In this document: positions 35,685 through 47,290 of the stretch, piece by piece
How positions within the stretch are numbered: position 1 is the first letter of the stretch
Layout: every line of letters starts with the position of its first letter
NCBI GenBank assembly: GCA_024220505.1
Contig: JAKZZE010000007.1
Location: forward strand, 1,736,001-1,800,000
Origin: Rhizopus arrhizus
Taxonomy: Eukaryota > Mucoromycota > Mucoromycetes > Mucorales > Rhizopodaceae
Direction: 5' to 3'
Length of the DNA stretch: 64,000 bases
Notes under the pieces: model-generated
The model's database searches: none
What the model was told of the DNA's origin: nothing
What the model saw: only the letters and a program-made list of their open reading frames with translations
Position numbers and translations under genes: made by a program

Positions 35685-37437
35685 TTATGCCAAGTATTGA
35701 TATATGCATCTATCTCTTGTGCTTCTTTTGAGATACTCACGATCAATTAAAGCTTCGATTCTTTTCTTAATCATCAAAGGGTCTGGTATAAATTTAAAAC
35801 TTAATTGTCTTGTTACTTCTACAATCAGTAGATTGTGTTCTACTTTTTTTCTATTCTTCATCACTCGAACAATGGCTGCTTCAATTTGATATTTACGTTC
35901 TTCATCTACTTTATCTCTTATATTTTCGTCCGTTTCTACTTTGGACACTCCTGCTTGAATCTTAATGCGTGCTGAATGGCACGTAAAGTTTGGGTTGAAT
36001 GAGAATGAGTCACTGTCCTGTACTTCCCGATTTTTAGCCGAGGATTTCAACAAAATTTTGTACTTGGCACAGGCCAGGGAATAAAGTGCTCGCTTTAAGT
36101 CTGCATCAGCTATTCGTGTCATTGTTTTGATTTCTTTAAAATATAATGTATCATGTTGATTAAACAAAAGCAAGATGGTCATTGCATAGGTAGATACGTT
36201 CAAACTATGGTTGGACTTAGAAAAACAACCTCGAACATCCGCAGTACCCATCTGAGGTTGCCAAGTGAGTCTTCTTCCACTATGTCTGTTCAAGTAAAAA
36301 TTTTCAAAGGAATCACGCGCTTTAAGCAGCATTGGAGGTAACACGCATACTTGAGGTGAGGATGGAAAAGGCCAAAAAGTAGACGTTAAAGTAGTGACAT
36401 AAAATTCGAAAGGAAATTTTTGGTTGGTTGTGCTGAGGTAATCCTTGAATTGATTGTTCATATCGACAGATAATTTCATGTCCTTAAACATACCTTCTAA
36501 CTTGTTGGTAAATTGACAACCACACTCTCTCTAGAATCATTGTTAATTTACCACTTTCCTTTATTATGAATGTGTTTACCTTTAATTTGGAAAGTATGCC
36601 TCTTTCAGCATCGTCAGAGACACTTTTGTTTAATAGCAATCTTTTCCCTAAATGCTGTTTATAAAAACGCACAAACATGTCCTTGTTCTTCAAGTATCTA
36701 AAGACCATGATCGTTTTATCTAGTGTATCTTCTATTTCATGTTCTAATTTCTAAACAAGATGCCAATAAACATTAAGCATACAAAAAAATTATTTTTCTT
36801 ACGCCTTTCAGTCCTTTCTTTAGGATTTCGTCTATAAATAAAGAAATAAATTCTGCAGACTTCCAATTTTCATTTATAAATATTTCAAACGCTTCACTGA
36901 AAGCGATTTGGAATGACTTGTCGTTGTTAACGGCTTGAGCAAGGATTTTATCAGTCTTGTCTTGCAATTTTAAGATTTGCTGAACCCAACTTACAGCTAT
37001 AGGCCGACTTGAACTACACATATTTAGCTCATAATTGGCTTCTTGGTTCATTTTAGACCCTGTTGCCAAGATGTATTTGCGAATAAATCTTATCATTTCA
37101 CTTTGACCAGTTGGAACACGTGAAAAGAAATGATACATTTGCAAAATATTATCGTATTTGTCTTCTGTTAGCATACATTCTAATTCAGAGCGTTTCATCT
37201 GCTCCAATATATAGCTAAATCATTGAGGAAAGGAAACAAAAACCATAAATTTAAATCAAAAATAATGTTTTCTTTACCTCTATTAATTTTTTAACATTAT
37301 TTGTTATAAGCTCCTTCTCTAAGATTGCTTGAATCTTTGGTTTAGTCGTCATTGATAAATAATGAGCTGTTCTTTCATATTCTTCTTCCAATGTATTCTC
37401 TACCTAGTTTATATCATAATTCATTATTAACGATTCC

Positions 37438-37484
<47 letters not shown>

Positions 37485-38319
37485 GTTTACTTTTTGCATG
37501 AATTCTAGTGCATCACAATTTGATAGTAATCTTTGACTCTCCATCTGATAAAACAAAGCACTCTTTTTCAGGAACACAACTTCAAATTCCACAGCATACA
37601 TTGTATTGTTCGTTTCCACATGTTTTAATTCTAGTAACATAGCAATAATAGGCTGAATAGCGTTCCGATCAATGACACATCCTTGGCGCTCAGATTCAAT
37701 CTGAATCAGGATAATGTGTATAAGATGTTCTCGTATAGGGAATAAATCAGATTGAATGATTTTATCACGAAATAGATTTAACCCCATATCATATATTCCT
37801 GGTAAATTATACTTCGATAACCTGTCATTCTGTATGTGCAAGTTTAGATATAAGATGTATAAAAATAAAAACCTTTTACCAAATACATTAACATTTGCAT
37901 TATCAACGCAATAGCTGTCATATAATCATTCCATACACAATTCATTGTGTTTAAAAACGAAGTACCAGCATCAAGGCTGTCGACTTGTATTTGGACAAAC
38001 ACAGGAACAATGGTGTCCTGAAGCGTCTTTTGTAAGCATTCTGCAATCACTTTTTCAACATCGTAATAAAGTCTTTCACCAAACTGTCGCATGGTGAGCT
38101 TGTAGACTGTACGGTACAATATTTCATAGGAAAGTGCTTTTGTTTTTCTTTGAAATATAACCATAATCGCATAACTTAGAATCTCGAAACCTTCATCATA
38201 TTCTTGTAAAATGGCAGACTGATTTATACATTTTAGTTTTTCTTTTTTTTTTAAAATAAAAGTGTTTTCTATTTTACTGCTCTCTTTGTTAATCTGTGCC
38301 TGTCTTTCTTTAAAAGCAT
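35685..38319 (-). CDS. Cullin-3
   Basis: Seven exons (38278-38319, 37880-38218, 37491-37829, 37278-37403, 36803-37198, 36580-36750, 35685-36530), each a multiple of three, 752 aa. The N-terminus has LSYEILYRTVYKL, the helix that binds BTB adaptors in CUL3. The central cullin repeats include FSRVPTGQ, SLFIDEILKKGLKG and FYKQHLGKRLLLNKSVSDD. The cullin homology domain has FYLNRHSGRRLTWQPQMGTADV for Rbx1 contact. The C-terminal winged helix has IEAAIVRVMKNRKKVEHNLL, where the neddylation Lys is expected, and ends YQYLA. Comparison favours CUL3 over CUL1 or CUL4. Function: scaffold of BTB-type ubiquitin ligases. The first 14 residues rest on one inferred short exon; the intron after exon 3 holds a 36-nt A tract (37444-37479). 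Confidence 0.93.
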
Positions 38320-38670
38320 GTGTATAAAAAAACCAATTTCCTTTGGTCGAGCAAAGTAATGCGATAGTGTATCTCACGTGATTAATAAAACTCTCATCTT
38401 TTATGCTTTTTTTCACTGCAATAACTAAGCATATAGATCAGCGTTGCATTGGCACTTGTTTCTTTTTCTTTGGTTCATAACCCTCGCTCCTTCCCTCCTT
38501 TACTTTTTGTATATAAAACTTGATTTTTTTTATATTAAAATATGTCAATTATGCAAATTAAATGCATTTAGCAAATCTAATTAAATTCTTTTACATTGCA
38601 TAAGTTACTTTTTATTCATGTAAACGCGTTTATTTTTTTTGCATTTTATTTTTTCACAAATCAAAACCTC
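38320..38670. promoter_or_regulatory. Divergent promoter region, cullin-3 / beta-hexosaminidase
   Basis: A 351-bp spacer between two start codons facing apart. TATA-like TATATAAAA near 38510 is suitably placed for the rightward gene. The spacer also contains an ATG at 38596, in frame with the hexosaminidase, which would add 25 residues before the better-placed signal-peptide start. Confidence 0.5.
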
Positions 38671-40421
38671 ATGAAATTCTATTCTTTATTTGTCATTTCT
38701 TTGTTAGTCTTGAGTAATGCTGAGGCCAAGACTTTTCTTTTTCCTATACCACAGCATGTCGAGTGGACTGGTTCCAGTGTAGTGCTGTCCAATAGTTTTA
38801 CATTTGAAGGGATTCAAAGCTCAAATCTGGCAAAAGCTGCTGATAGATACAAAAAATTGATTGCAAATGAAAAATGGTCTCCTGTTCAAGTAGCCACGGA
38901 TGTCTCCAAAGTAATCACTAGCTACAATCAATTGCAAGGAATTTTATTTCAGGTACATGATAATCAAGTGAAGCTTGACATAGATGTGGATGAATCCTAC
39001 AGACTATCGATCCCTAGCAAAGGTGGTTACGCTACCTTGGTGGCTCCTACTTGGGTAGGTGCTCTTCGTGGATTAGAAACATTTTCTCAGTTGGTCATTT
39101 TTAATGAGGATCAATTTATCGCTCATTCTGTCAACATTGAAGACTATCCTGCCTTTGGTCACCGTGGTATCTTGCTTGACACTTCTAGAAATTTTTATCC
39201 AGTATCAACCATTCTACATACGCTTGATGCTCAATCTTACAACAAGATGAACGTTTTCCACTGGCATGTATCTGACTCTCAGTCTTGGCCTTTGTATTTG
39301 AAGTCACATCCAGAGCTTTCAGAAAAAGGAGCATATTCCAGCAAGGAAGTTTACCAGCCTGAGGACGTTGAGCATATCATTCAATATGCAAACGAACGTG
39401 GTATTCGTGTAATCATTGAACTCGACATGCCTGCTCATACAGGATCCATTGGTGAATCCCATCCAGACTATATGACTTGTCGTGATAAATTCTGGGATGA
39501 GTTTGCAGCTGAACCACCAGCTGGTCAATTGAATCCTATTCATGAAGGCGCGTTTCAGTTGGTGAAAGATGTTGTTGTGGAGAGTACAGATATATTTCCT
39601 GATACACTTTATCATACAGGTGGTGATGAGATTAACGACAAATGTTGGATGGCTGATGAATCTGTTAAAAAACACATGGAAGAAAACAATTTGAGCACAA
39701 ACGAACTCTGGTTTCAATGGACTAACAAGCTACTTGATTTTGTGATCAATGATCGTAAAAAGAGGCCAATCATTTGGGAAGATCCTTTAAAAACTGGTGG
39801 AAGTTATCCCAAGGAAACCATTGTACAAATATGGACAAATCCTGCAAAGACATATACTGATCTTGGCCATGATGTCATCGTGTCCTCCTATGATTACTTT
39901 TATCTTGATTGCGGACAAGGAGGTAAGATAGATTGCCAAGCAATCCATAAAAAAAGTCGCTGAGCAACATATATTTAGGATGGGTGGGGAATGATGAAAG
40001 GTTCATCAGTCCTTCACAATCACATACAAAGGACGACACGTTCAATTACGGTGGATCTGGAGGTTCCTGGTGTGCACCTTCCAAGACCTGGCAACGGATT
40101 TATTCTTATGACATGAACCTTGGCATTCCTAAAGATTCTCCTGGAAAGATCATTGGCGGCGAAACAGCCATGTGGTCCGAACAAACTGGCCCTACAGTTC
40201 TCGACGGTCGTCTTTGGCCACGTTCTGCGGCAGCAGCAGAGATTTACTGGTCTGGAAGTTATGATGAGGATAACAAGAGGCGTACAGTCAAGGATGTCGC
40301 CGAACGATTTCATGACTGGAATTATCGTCTACAAGCTCGTGGGATCAACAGTGAGCCCATTCAGCCCAAATTTTGTGCAAAGAATCCCGGTCTTTGTGAT
40401 ATTCATAAACCTGCTCTTTGA
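38671..40421 (+). CDS. Secreted GH20 beta-N-acetylhexosaminidase
   Basis: Two exons (38671-39922, 39979-40421), 564 aa. The start chosen gives a compact signal peptide (MKFYSLFVISLLVLSNAEA). An alternative ATG 75 nt upstream is in frame but gives a worse leader. The N-terminal GH20b domain (FLFPIPQHVEWTG...) precedes the barrel with FGHRGILLDTSRNFYPV, NKMNVFHWHVSDSQSWP, RGIRVIIELDMPAHTGS and the catalytic pair in TLYHTGGDEIN (D319-E320). WEDPL and GETAMWSEQ follow, then GRLWPRSAAAAEIYWSG. Function: removal of terminal GlcNAc from chitin oligomers or glycans, downstream of chitinases such as the one at 19-20.7 kb. It is convergent with the DTW gene. Confidence 0.97.
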
Positions 40422-40582
40422 TATCGCCGAATTCTTTATTTCCTAAAGTATATCATACCTCTTTTTATATATTTTGCCTCTAGACTAATTATACGGTGTA
40501 TAATAAAGAAAAAATAAATTTTATTTCAATTAAACATTTTATACATAAGCCAATATATTCTACAGATCATTTTGGTGATTTT

Positions 40583-41572
40583 TTATGCGTTATTCTCTTC
40601 TTTTGTTTGTTCTAATTTTGTAATTGCATCGCCTTGTTCATTCTGTTCTTTATCATATTTTATATAATCCCTTTGCTGATGTCTCCTATTAAATTTGGCC
40701 TTTTTGTTCTTTTGATATGCGTTTTGTATGAGGTTGTAGAAAAATTTGTAGAAAAATAACAAATTATCATAGCTACCATCATAGGGTGCCTCATAACTCT
40801 CTCCATATTCTCTATATAAATAGTAAATAGCCTCTATTGTCGCTAGATGGTTGTCATCGACCATTTGAAATCGCCAAAAGTTTGTTTTTCTAGGTGCAAT
40901 GGTAACACACTGCATTTTTTGAAGTATCTTTGTCTCACGAGCAATTTGGTTTGCTTGAATCCATGTACCATCGATTACTGCGATTCTATCAAATGTATCT
41001 CTGGGTATATCATGTAGTCGTTTCGCATTCTATAAATACATGTGAGCATAGGAGACGCAATAAAGCCTTTTTAATCACTCACAGGTCCCGGAAATAGCAG
41101 CAGTGTTCTTTCTGGATTTTCATACTCTGGGATATTTGGCCATGTATAAAGAGAAACATGATCATGAGCAACAATCTTTGCATGTACAGCAGTCGACTTT
41201 CCATCTAATTCTTTGGGATGTTTTATACTATATATAAATTGTCAGATAAAGAAAAGAGATCAATTGGTATCTTTTACATGTCTAAGAACACCGGTAATTG
41301 CACTGTGGGTATTTCAGATCTGTTCATGCCAACGACATTAAAGCACACATAGCAAAAATATTTGACTGATTTATTACATTTTGGGCAAGGAAGACGTTTG
41401 GTTGCATTCTTTAATACTTGATCGTCGTCTATTTTGAGTGATTTGAAAGGATCTTCTTCAATTGAATCGTGTGATCTCTTTATGCTATCAATATGTTGTT
41501 CTTTTTCTGGTTCTGTAGAATTGTTATTTTTTTATGAATGCCGATGAGTTTTTGCTTTCTACCTTGACTCAT
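40583..41572 (-). CDS. DTW-domain protein (tRNA-uridine aminocarboxypropyltransferase, DTWD1-like)
   Basis: Four exons (41563-41572, 41278-41512, 41083-41227, 40583-41029), 278 aa. The first exon encodes only MSQ plus one base. Then come two CxxC pairs (LPCPKCN...FCYVCF), a block LPVFLDIIKHPKELDGKSTAVH, LLLFPGPNAKRL and the defining motif VIDGTWIQANQI, with FWRFQ later. The C-terminus is Lys/Glu/Gln-rich. Family knowledge: DTW-domain enzymes (DTWD1 and DTWD2 in animals, TapT in bacteria) transfer the 3-amino-3-carboxypropyl group of SAM to uridine in tRNA, forming acp3U. HPKE and KSTAVH fit the DTWD1 branch. It shares an 86-bp spacer with SDH4. Confidence 0.9.
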
Positions 41573-41658
41573 TAGGATTTTTTTTTTTTTTAAAAAAAAA
41601 AAGACTTCCCCTGTCACAAAACTTTTTTCTTTTTCTTTTTTTTAAATCAGCAATAAAA
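41573..41658. promoter_or_regulatory. Very short bidirectional promoter region, DTWD1-like / SDH4
   Basis: Only 86 bp between the two start codons, dominated by T and A tracts (T14/A11 junction) and a pyrimidine-rich run. Both transcription starts and leaders must fit here or overlap the opposite gene. No TATA box is evident. Confidence 0.6.
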
Positions 41659-42281
41659 ATGGCCATTAGATCTGTATTGAAATCAGCTGGTTTGGCTTCT
41701 AGCTATCGTCTTCGCACTGGCACAGTTCCTTCTGTACTTCACTTAAAGAAACCATATTCAGGTATAAAGTCATTAAGCATCATTAAAAGATGTTGGTTCT
41801 GAAAACAAACAAATAATTAGCTACTACTTCAACTGCTGCTGTAATTAAATCAACCAGTGAACCTGCCGCACCGATACCAGCGGAAACACCCGAAAATAAA
41901 GTTACAGACGATCAATTAACCGAGAAGAAAAAGAAAGAAAAAACACCCAAAGTAGAGCATGGATATCAATACGGAGCACATCACTGGAACTTGGAGCGAG
42001 CAGCCGCTGTTGCATTGATCCCCTTGATAAGTACACAGATGACATATGGTGCACATCCCATTGTAGATGGACTCTTTGGTGTTGTTTTGCCCTACCACTT
42101 ATACCTTGGATTTGAATCATGCATAATTGATTACATTCCTAAACGAGTCTATCCTAGACTTCACAAAGCAGCAAAATGGACTTTGGGCACAACCACTGGT
42201 TTAGTGATGTGGGGATGCTATGAGTTTAATACGAATGATATTGGAATTACAGAATTTATGCAAAGACTATTTGCAGCTTAA
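41659..42281 (+). CDS. SDH4: Succinate dehydrogenase membrane anchor subunit CybS (SDH4)
   Basis: Two exons (41659-41761, 41821-42281), 187 aa. An N-terminal presequence rich in Arg, Ser and Leu (MAIRSVLKSAGLASSYRLR) is followed by a Lys/Glu-rich mature start. The CybS core follows: GAHHWNLERAAAVALIPLI, then the second span YGAHPIVDGLFGVVLPYHLYLGF with IIDYIPKR, then TTGLVMWGCYEF. Function: heme- and ubiquinone-binding anchor of respiratory complex II in the inner mitochondrial membrane. The intron falls at the junction of the presequence. Three spans are expected and seen. Confidence 0.93.
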
Positions 42282-42489
42282 TAAAATATGTGAGATGAAC
42301 CATTTAATCTTGTTGGAGCAAAGCTTATTTTTGCGTGGTTTTTATGAAAATCAAAGTACAAAATGAACAAAGCTATCTGCTTCATTCAGCGCCTTTTTTC
42401 ATGATTCAGCTTTATCGTCCTTTTATCAAACATAAAGCAACGTAAAGAAAGATTGAACAAAAAGAGTACGACAGATGGCAAAAATTTTA

Positions 42490-43149
42490 TTAGATATTAG
42501 ATTTGTTGGCTTTTTTATCAGCCACTGTTCCTGGGTATGTCTGTACGGCCTCTTTTCTGATTTCAAACCTCTTGTACCAATGAAACAATTTGGGCGATGC
42601 CTCTATAAACTCTTCTTTTTCTGGTAGAGCATAGATATCAGCCGCAACAGGATAGAAAAAGTAGTCAGCCCAAGTGAGGCTGTTCCCACACAAGAAATCG
42701 CCTTGAGGTACCATTTGTTCGACGGTCTTTATGATGCCAATTGCCTTTATCAGGGCTGGTTTCAACAGGTTTAATAATTCCTCTCCTGATTTCCCTTGGC
42801 GTTCACAGGCGTCACGATATTTAGCGAAATTGAGTATGACGTGGTGAAATACATAGTCGCTTAGAACACTAATCATTTGACTCATCTTTATCTTGGTCTC
42901 CAAGTCCTTGGGCGTCAATTTATCCGAGAATTGAGCATCGATATAGTCTCGAATAGCCATGGTTTCGAAAACGACTTTATCATTATGCAGCAAGGAAGGA
43001 ATTCGACCAAAGGGATTGTGTTTGAATGCCAATTCGCTATGTGGTGAGGCTTTTTCGAGCTGATGAGGCACATTTAGATAGATTAGAGCCATTCTGATTG
43101 TACGCGTATATGTTGAGAATCGTGCGCCGATGATGATTGGTACGCTCAT
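42490..43149 (-). CDS. Glutathione S-transferase family protein
   Basis: Intronless, 219 aa. The N-terminal thioredoxin-like domain has GARFSTYTRTIRMALIYLNVPHQL and the glutathione-binding cis-Pro and ExxAI motif in FGRIPSLLHNDKVVFETMAIRDYID. The helical C-terminal domain includes GDFLCGNSLTWADYFFYPV, a typical GST N-capping region. A Ser or Tyr near residues 12-14 (STYTR) is the likely catalytic position. The class cannot be fixed; it resembles fungal Ure2-like or theta/omega-type soluble enzymes. It is convergent with SDH4 at about 210 bp. Confidence 0.9.
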   Translation of the reverse strand: MSVPIIIGARFSTYTRTIRMALIYLNVPHQLEKASPHSELAFKHNPFGRIPSLLHNDKVVFETMAIRDYIDAQFSDKLTPKDLETKIKMSQMISVLSDYVFHHVILNFAKYRDACERQGKSGEELLNLLKPALIKAIGIIKTVEQMVPQGDFLCGNSLTWADYFFYPVAADIYALPEKEEFIEASPKLFHWYKRFEIRKEAVQTYPGTVADKKANKSNI

Positions 43150-44686
43150 GTTTATTTTTTTCTGTGGGAAAGTAAAAGAAAGAGGTTCCTTGTTTGAAAT
43201 TTATGGCTGTGAATTGTATTACCGCAATTTGTGACTAATTGTAATTTTCTATAAAAAGGAACATAGTTCAGGTCTGTGAAAATGGGACCAATGCGAAAGG
43301 CTAAAGGGTCTGATCAAATGATTGACAATCACCTTCACTCTATATGACTCGGTTTCTCTTATAAATGCTATTTTAAACTGAAAGTAGTCTGATTATATAT
43401 GCTGTGCTCAGTACAAAATTGCCTGACCGCGACAAGGTTTTTTGCAAATAGTAAGAAAAAAGAAAAAGACTGATTTTTTAAATAACTTGATTGGTTAACA
43501 CATTACCGTATTTTCACTTCAAATTCGACCAATAAAAAATAAAGGCACACAAGTAGATGAAATAAGCAAGCTTGCATCATAATACGTCACAACAAGAGGG
43601 AATCTGAGGCACAAAAGAGTAAAAGTGAGATGGGCTGATCATGATATTCATAGAAGCGAATGGGGGACCACCTTTATCGATTTGATTCTTCTGCTATGCT
43701 GATGAAGCTACAGTTTCGCTTGTTTTGTTTATTATAAAAGAAGTATATGCATGGTGTCTATTTTGATTGGCATAGACTAGTGGAAAAGAAATGGCAGTGA
43801 GAGATATAAAAGACTATTGGTTGATGATGAATCTTTAATGAAGCTGTCAGACGGACCTGATGGTATAACTGATGGCCATCCAGTTATCCACGAGCACTAA
43901 CTTGAGCATCCCTAAAGATACCTTAAGAATCAGTATAGATGAGAAGTAAAGTATATGTAAGGAAGTGAAGATTCGAGAACACTTTGATAGAATTCCCACT
44001 TTTTGGGCAATGGGTAAATCAATGGTTTGAGTGTTCCTAGTGAAAGAATAGACAGATATTATTCCAGATTTAAAGTCAACCGTGTCACTTAAATATGAGA
44101 AAGAAAGAAAGAAAAAGGAAAGAGATGAGACTGAAGGAAAAGGATGAAAATGAAATGCTCTTAAAAGAGGGAATCATAATAAACAAAACGTCTATTCTAT
44201 TTCTCACATACACGTCAATAACACATTTTCATGCTTGTAAACTGTCAGGGGTGAGACAGACAACCGTCTGAGGTGTGATGAGTGTATCTGATTGCATTTC
44301 TTGGTAACCTATTCTCTTTAGATCTTATCAGATAATAACAATATTCATATTTATTTTATATTTCCAGGAAAATACAGAGGCAAATCGTTATACATAGCCA
44401 CTGGCAGGGTCGAGACCTAAAAATCCATAAGCCAATCAAATATTGTGTATCGTTACTTGGTGAAAAGTAGGCATTAAAAGATGGAGTTTTCTTTCACTAA
44501 ACATGTTTATTTTTCCATTTACTTTTTTTTTTTTTTTTTACGAAAAGGACTTGTTAAAATCTTTACTTTTATAGCGTTTGAGATTACTATCAGCGATACG
44601 TTTTGTTCTTTTCAGAGGTTGTACAGGTTAACGAGAGAGGGTTTCCATAAAGAAAATAATGCCCGGTACAAATATGACTTTTAAGC

Positions 44687-44726
<40 letters not shown>

Positions 44727-44780
44727 GGTGAAACTTCTCAACGTTTGTTTTTGTTTTTCTTTTTTTTTTTTTTTTTTATT
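43150..44780. other. Intergenic interval upstream of the Ca2+/H+ exchanger
   Basis: About 1.6 kb without a supported gene. It includes the GST promoter on the left, a 37-nt A tract (44688-44724) and a T-rich run directly before the exchanger ATG. Confidence 0.6.
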
Positions 44781-46403
44781 ATGAGTGAACGCGAACACTT
44801 GATTTCTCAAGCCAACAGCTATGAGGAACCTACTTTAAAATCCTCTTTAAAAGCTACCGTGTTTTCTTCCAAAGTGAATTTCCTTTTGATTTTTGTTCCT
44901 ATTGCTTTAATTTTCTCTGATGCTTCCGACAGTACTGTTTTCTCTTTAAACTTTATGGCTATCATTCCTCTCGCTAAACTCCTTGGTTTTGGTATAAAAG
45001 GCCCGAAAGCAACATGATTTTTTAGCTAACAGTCATGATACGATAGCTACTGAGGAAATTGCTTTAAGGTCTAGTTCTGTTTTAGGCTCGGTAAGATAGA
45101 GATATAAAAATAGTTTTTTTTTTTTTGGCATTGATTGTAATCATATGAATGATAGCTTTTGAACGCTACTTTTGGTAATGCGGTTGAACTTATTCTTGGT
45201 TTTATTGCCTTAAAGCAAGGTTTGATTCGCGTTGTTCAAGCCTCTATTTTGGGTTCTATTTTATCAAACCTTTTACTTGTAAATGCTCATCTGTCTGAAT
45301 AGTTGATGGCTAATCTTTTGATAGGTACTCGGTTGCTGTTTCTTTTTGGGTGGCCTTGGACGATCTGAACAACGATTTAGTATGACAGGTAATAGAACTT
45401 AAAAGCATAAATAAAACTGCACTCACCCATCATTAAATATTAGCCGCTCAAACCTCCACTTCTCTTTTGGCTTTAACGACCCTATCTTTATTGATTCCTG
45501 CTGCTTTTAATGCCAGTGGTACACAAGATGTGGGTAAAGATAGCAACATTGTTCATTTGAGCCACAAGACTGCTATTGTTTTATTGATCGTTTACTTTTT
45601 ATCCTTGGTCTTCCAACTCAAGACGCATTCTAAATTAGTATGATTTTAAAGAGAAAGAAAAGGGAGATGTTAAAATTTGAATATAGTTTGAGACTGTCAC
45701 TCGTGGAGAAAGTGGGGTTCACCTTTTGGAAGATGAAGAAGAAGAAAAGCCGACGGTTCGTCTTGGATTTGCTATTGCTACGTAAGTTGTTTTGTATGAC
45801 TTGGATGATGTATTTATGATAGAGTAGACTGTTGGTGATTACTGGATTTATTGCTGTTCATGCTGAATACCTTGTTGGAGCGTAAGGTGGATAGGAGATA
45901 GAGAATGTGGGGATTGATAGGTTTCTATAGGATTGAAGGTGTGGTTGATACTTGGGGTTTAAATGAGACATTTGTGGGTCTGATTATATTACCGATTGTT
46001 GGAAAGTGAGTGATGAGATAGAAGAGTACAGGTTAATAATGATTAATAGTGCTGCTGAACATTTGAGTGCGATTACGTTTGCATTAAAGAATAAGATGAA
46101 TTTATGTATTGGTATTGCTATATCATCTTCTATTCAAATAGGTCTCTTTGTATCCCCTTTACTTGTCTTGGCTGGTTGGTTGATTGATGTTCCGATGTCC
46201 TTCTTTTTTGAGTTATTTGAAACGATTGTTTTATTTTGTAGTGTACTTGTTGTTAATTATCTTATCGCAGATGGAAAATCCAATTGGCTTGAAGGGGCTT
46301 TACTTTTAGTAAGTAAAAGAGTATAAAAAATAGAGAGATTACTAAAGATGAATAGGCAACGTATGCTATTGTGGCCATGTCATTTTATTATCATCCTGCT
46401 TAA
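44781..46403 (+). CDS. Vacuolar Ca2+/H+ exchanger (CAX/Vcx1 family)
   Basis: Ten exons (44781-44991, 45026-45090, 45156-45278, 45325-45388, 45444-45637, 45687-45781, 45828-45881, 45931-46005, 46050-46308, 46356-46403), 395 aa. Both alpha repeats are present: [22 protein letters not shown] in repeat 1 and [23 protein letters not shown] in repeat 2. An acidic loop ([10 protein letters not shown]) lies between the halves. About eleven membrane spans are expected, and the last exon ends YYHPA. Function: proton-driven Ca2+ (and possibly Mn2+) loading of the vacuole. The N-terminus ([12 protein letters not shown]) is short, so no long autoinhibitory region is present. The many introns are all under 70 nt. 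Confidence 0.95.
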
Positions 46404-46921
46404 AAAAATAAAAAGTGAGGAAAACTTCTTTATTTTAATTTCCGATCGTGAGTTTATCATTCCGATAATGATAGATCTTTGAAGGAACAGAGTGACTGAT
46501 TTATTTTTAAAAAAGAGAGAGAGTGTGTTCTAAACAAACATAAACTTAATTTATACAATTTTATTTTGACATTTGAAAGTGTTCCCCCCCCCCCTTTTTT
46601 TTTCTTTTTTTAATCATCTTTTCCGTGTACGACTTGAACACGAGCGAACAGACATCCGAGGGTCATTCAGATCCCATCTGTGCTTTCGATCACTGGAACA
46701 ATAGTAACACATGACTCGTAATATGAAATCAGATGGAATAGTAAAAGTCTAGAATAAAGTTAATATCAATTGATTTCTATAAAATAAACTATGGATGATA
46801 AGAGACAAGTCTTTTTATACACAGTCCTTTCTATGTTCAGTCTGCTTCCAAACATGTTTATTTTGACTTGTTTACAAAATAAAATCGCATGGGCTGTCAT
46901 ACAAATAAAAAGTATGATCCT

Positions 46922-46970
<49 letters not shown>

Positions 46971-47233
46971 ACGCACAGACTTATATTCATCAGATGAGAA
47001 TTAATAATTTATGCAATGCACATACTTTTTAGACAGCTTATTTACAGAAAAGAAGCTTTATGCAACATTATTCTCAGATTGTAATCGACTTGTTGATTGT
47101 AATCTACTAAAGGGTTTACTATATCTGGTTTAATATGCATAACGGACACTATTCATATACTTGCATGTGATGAAGAGTAGGAATAGTCTGAATGTCACAC
47201 AGCACAATACAGTAATATAGAAGCCCATTTCAT

Positions 47234-47267
<34 letters not shown>

Positions 47268-47290
47268 CCTTCTTCTTTTGCTTTATTAAA
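46404..47290. other. Intergenic spacer with long T homopolymers
   Basis: Contains a C10 run near 46586, a 45-nt T tract (46924-46968) and a 26-nt T tract (47242-47267) just upstream of the next ATG. No coding signal. Confidence 0.7.
46924..46968. repeat. 45-nt T homopolymer
   Basis: The longest homopolymer in the window, in the spacer downstream of the Ca2+/H+ exchanger. Confidence 0.95.

Noticed and set aside
38596..38670. Upstream in-frame ATG of the GH20 enzyme
   Set aside because: It would place 25 mostly hydrophobic residues before a complete, well-formed signal peptide; the downstream ATG is preferred.
46766..46997. Opposing frames over the 45-nt T tract
   Set aside because: Poly-Lys or poly-Phe runs come from the homopolymer itself.
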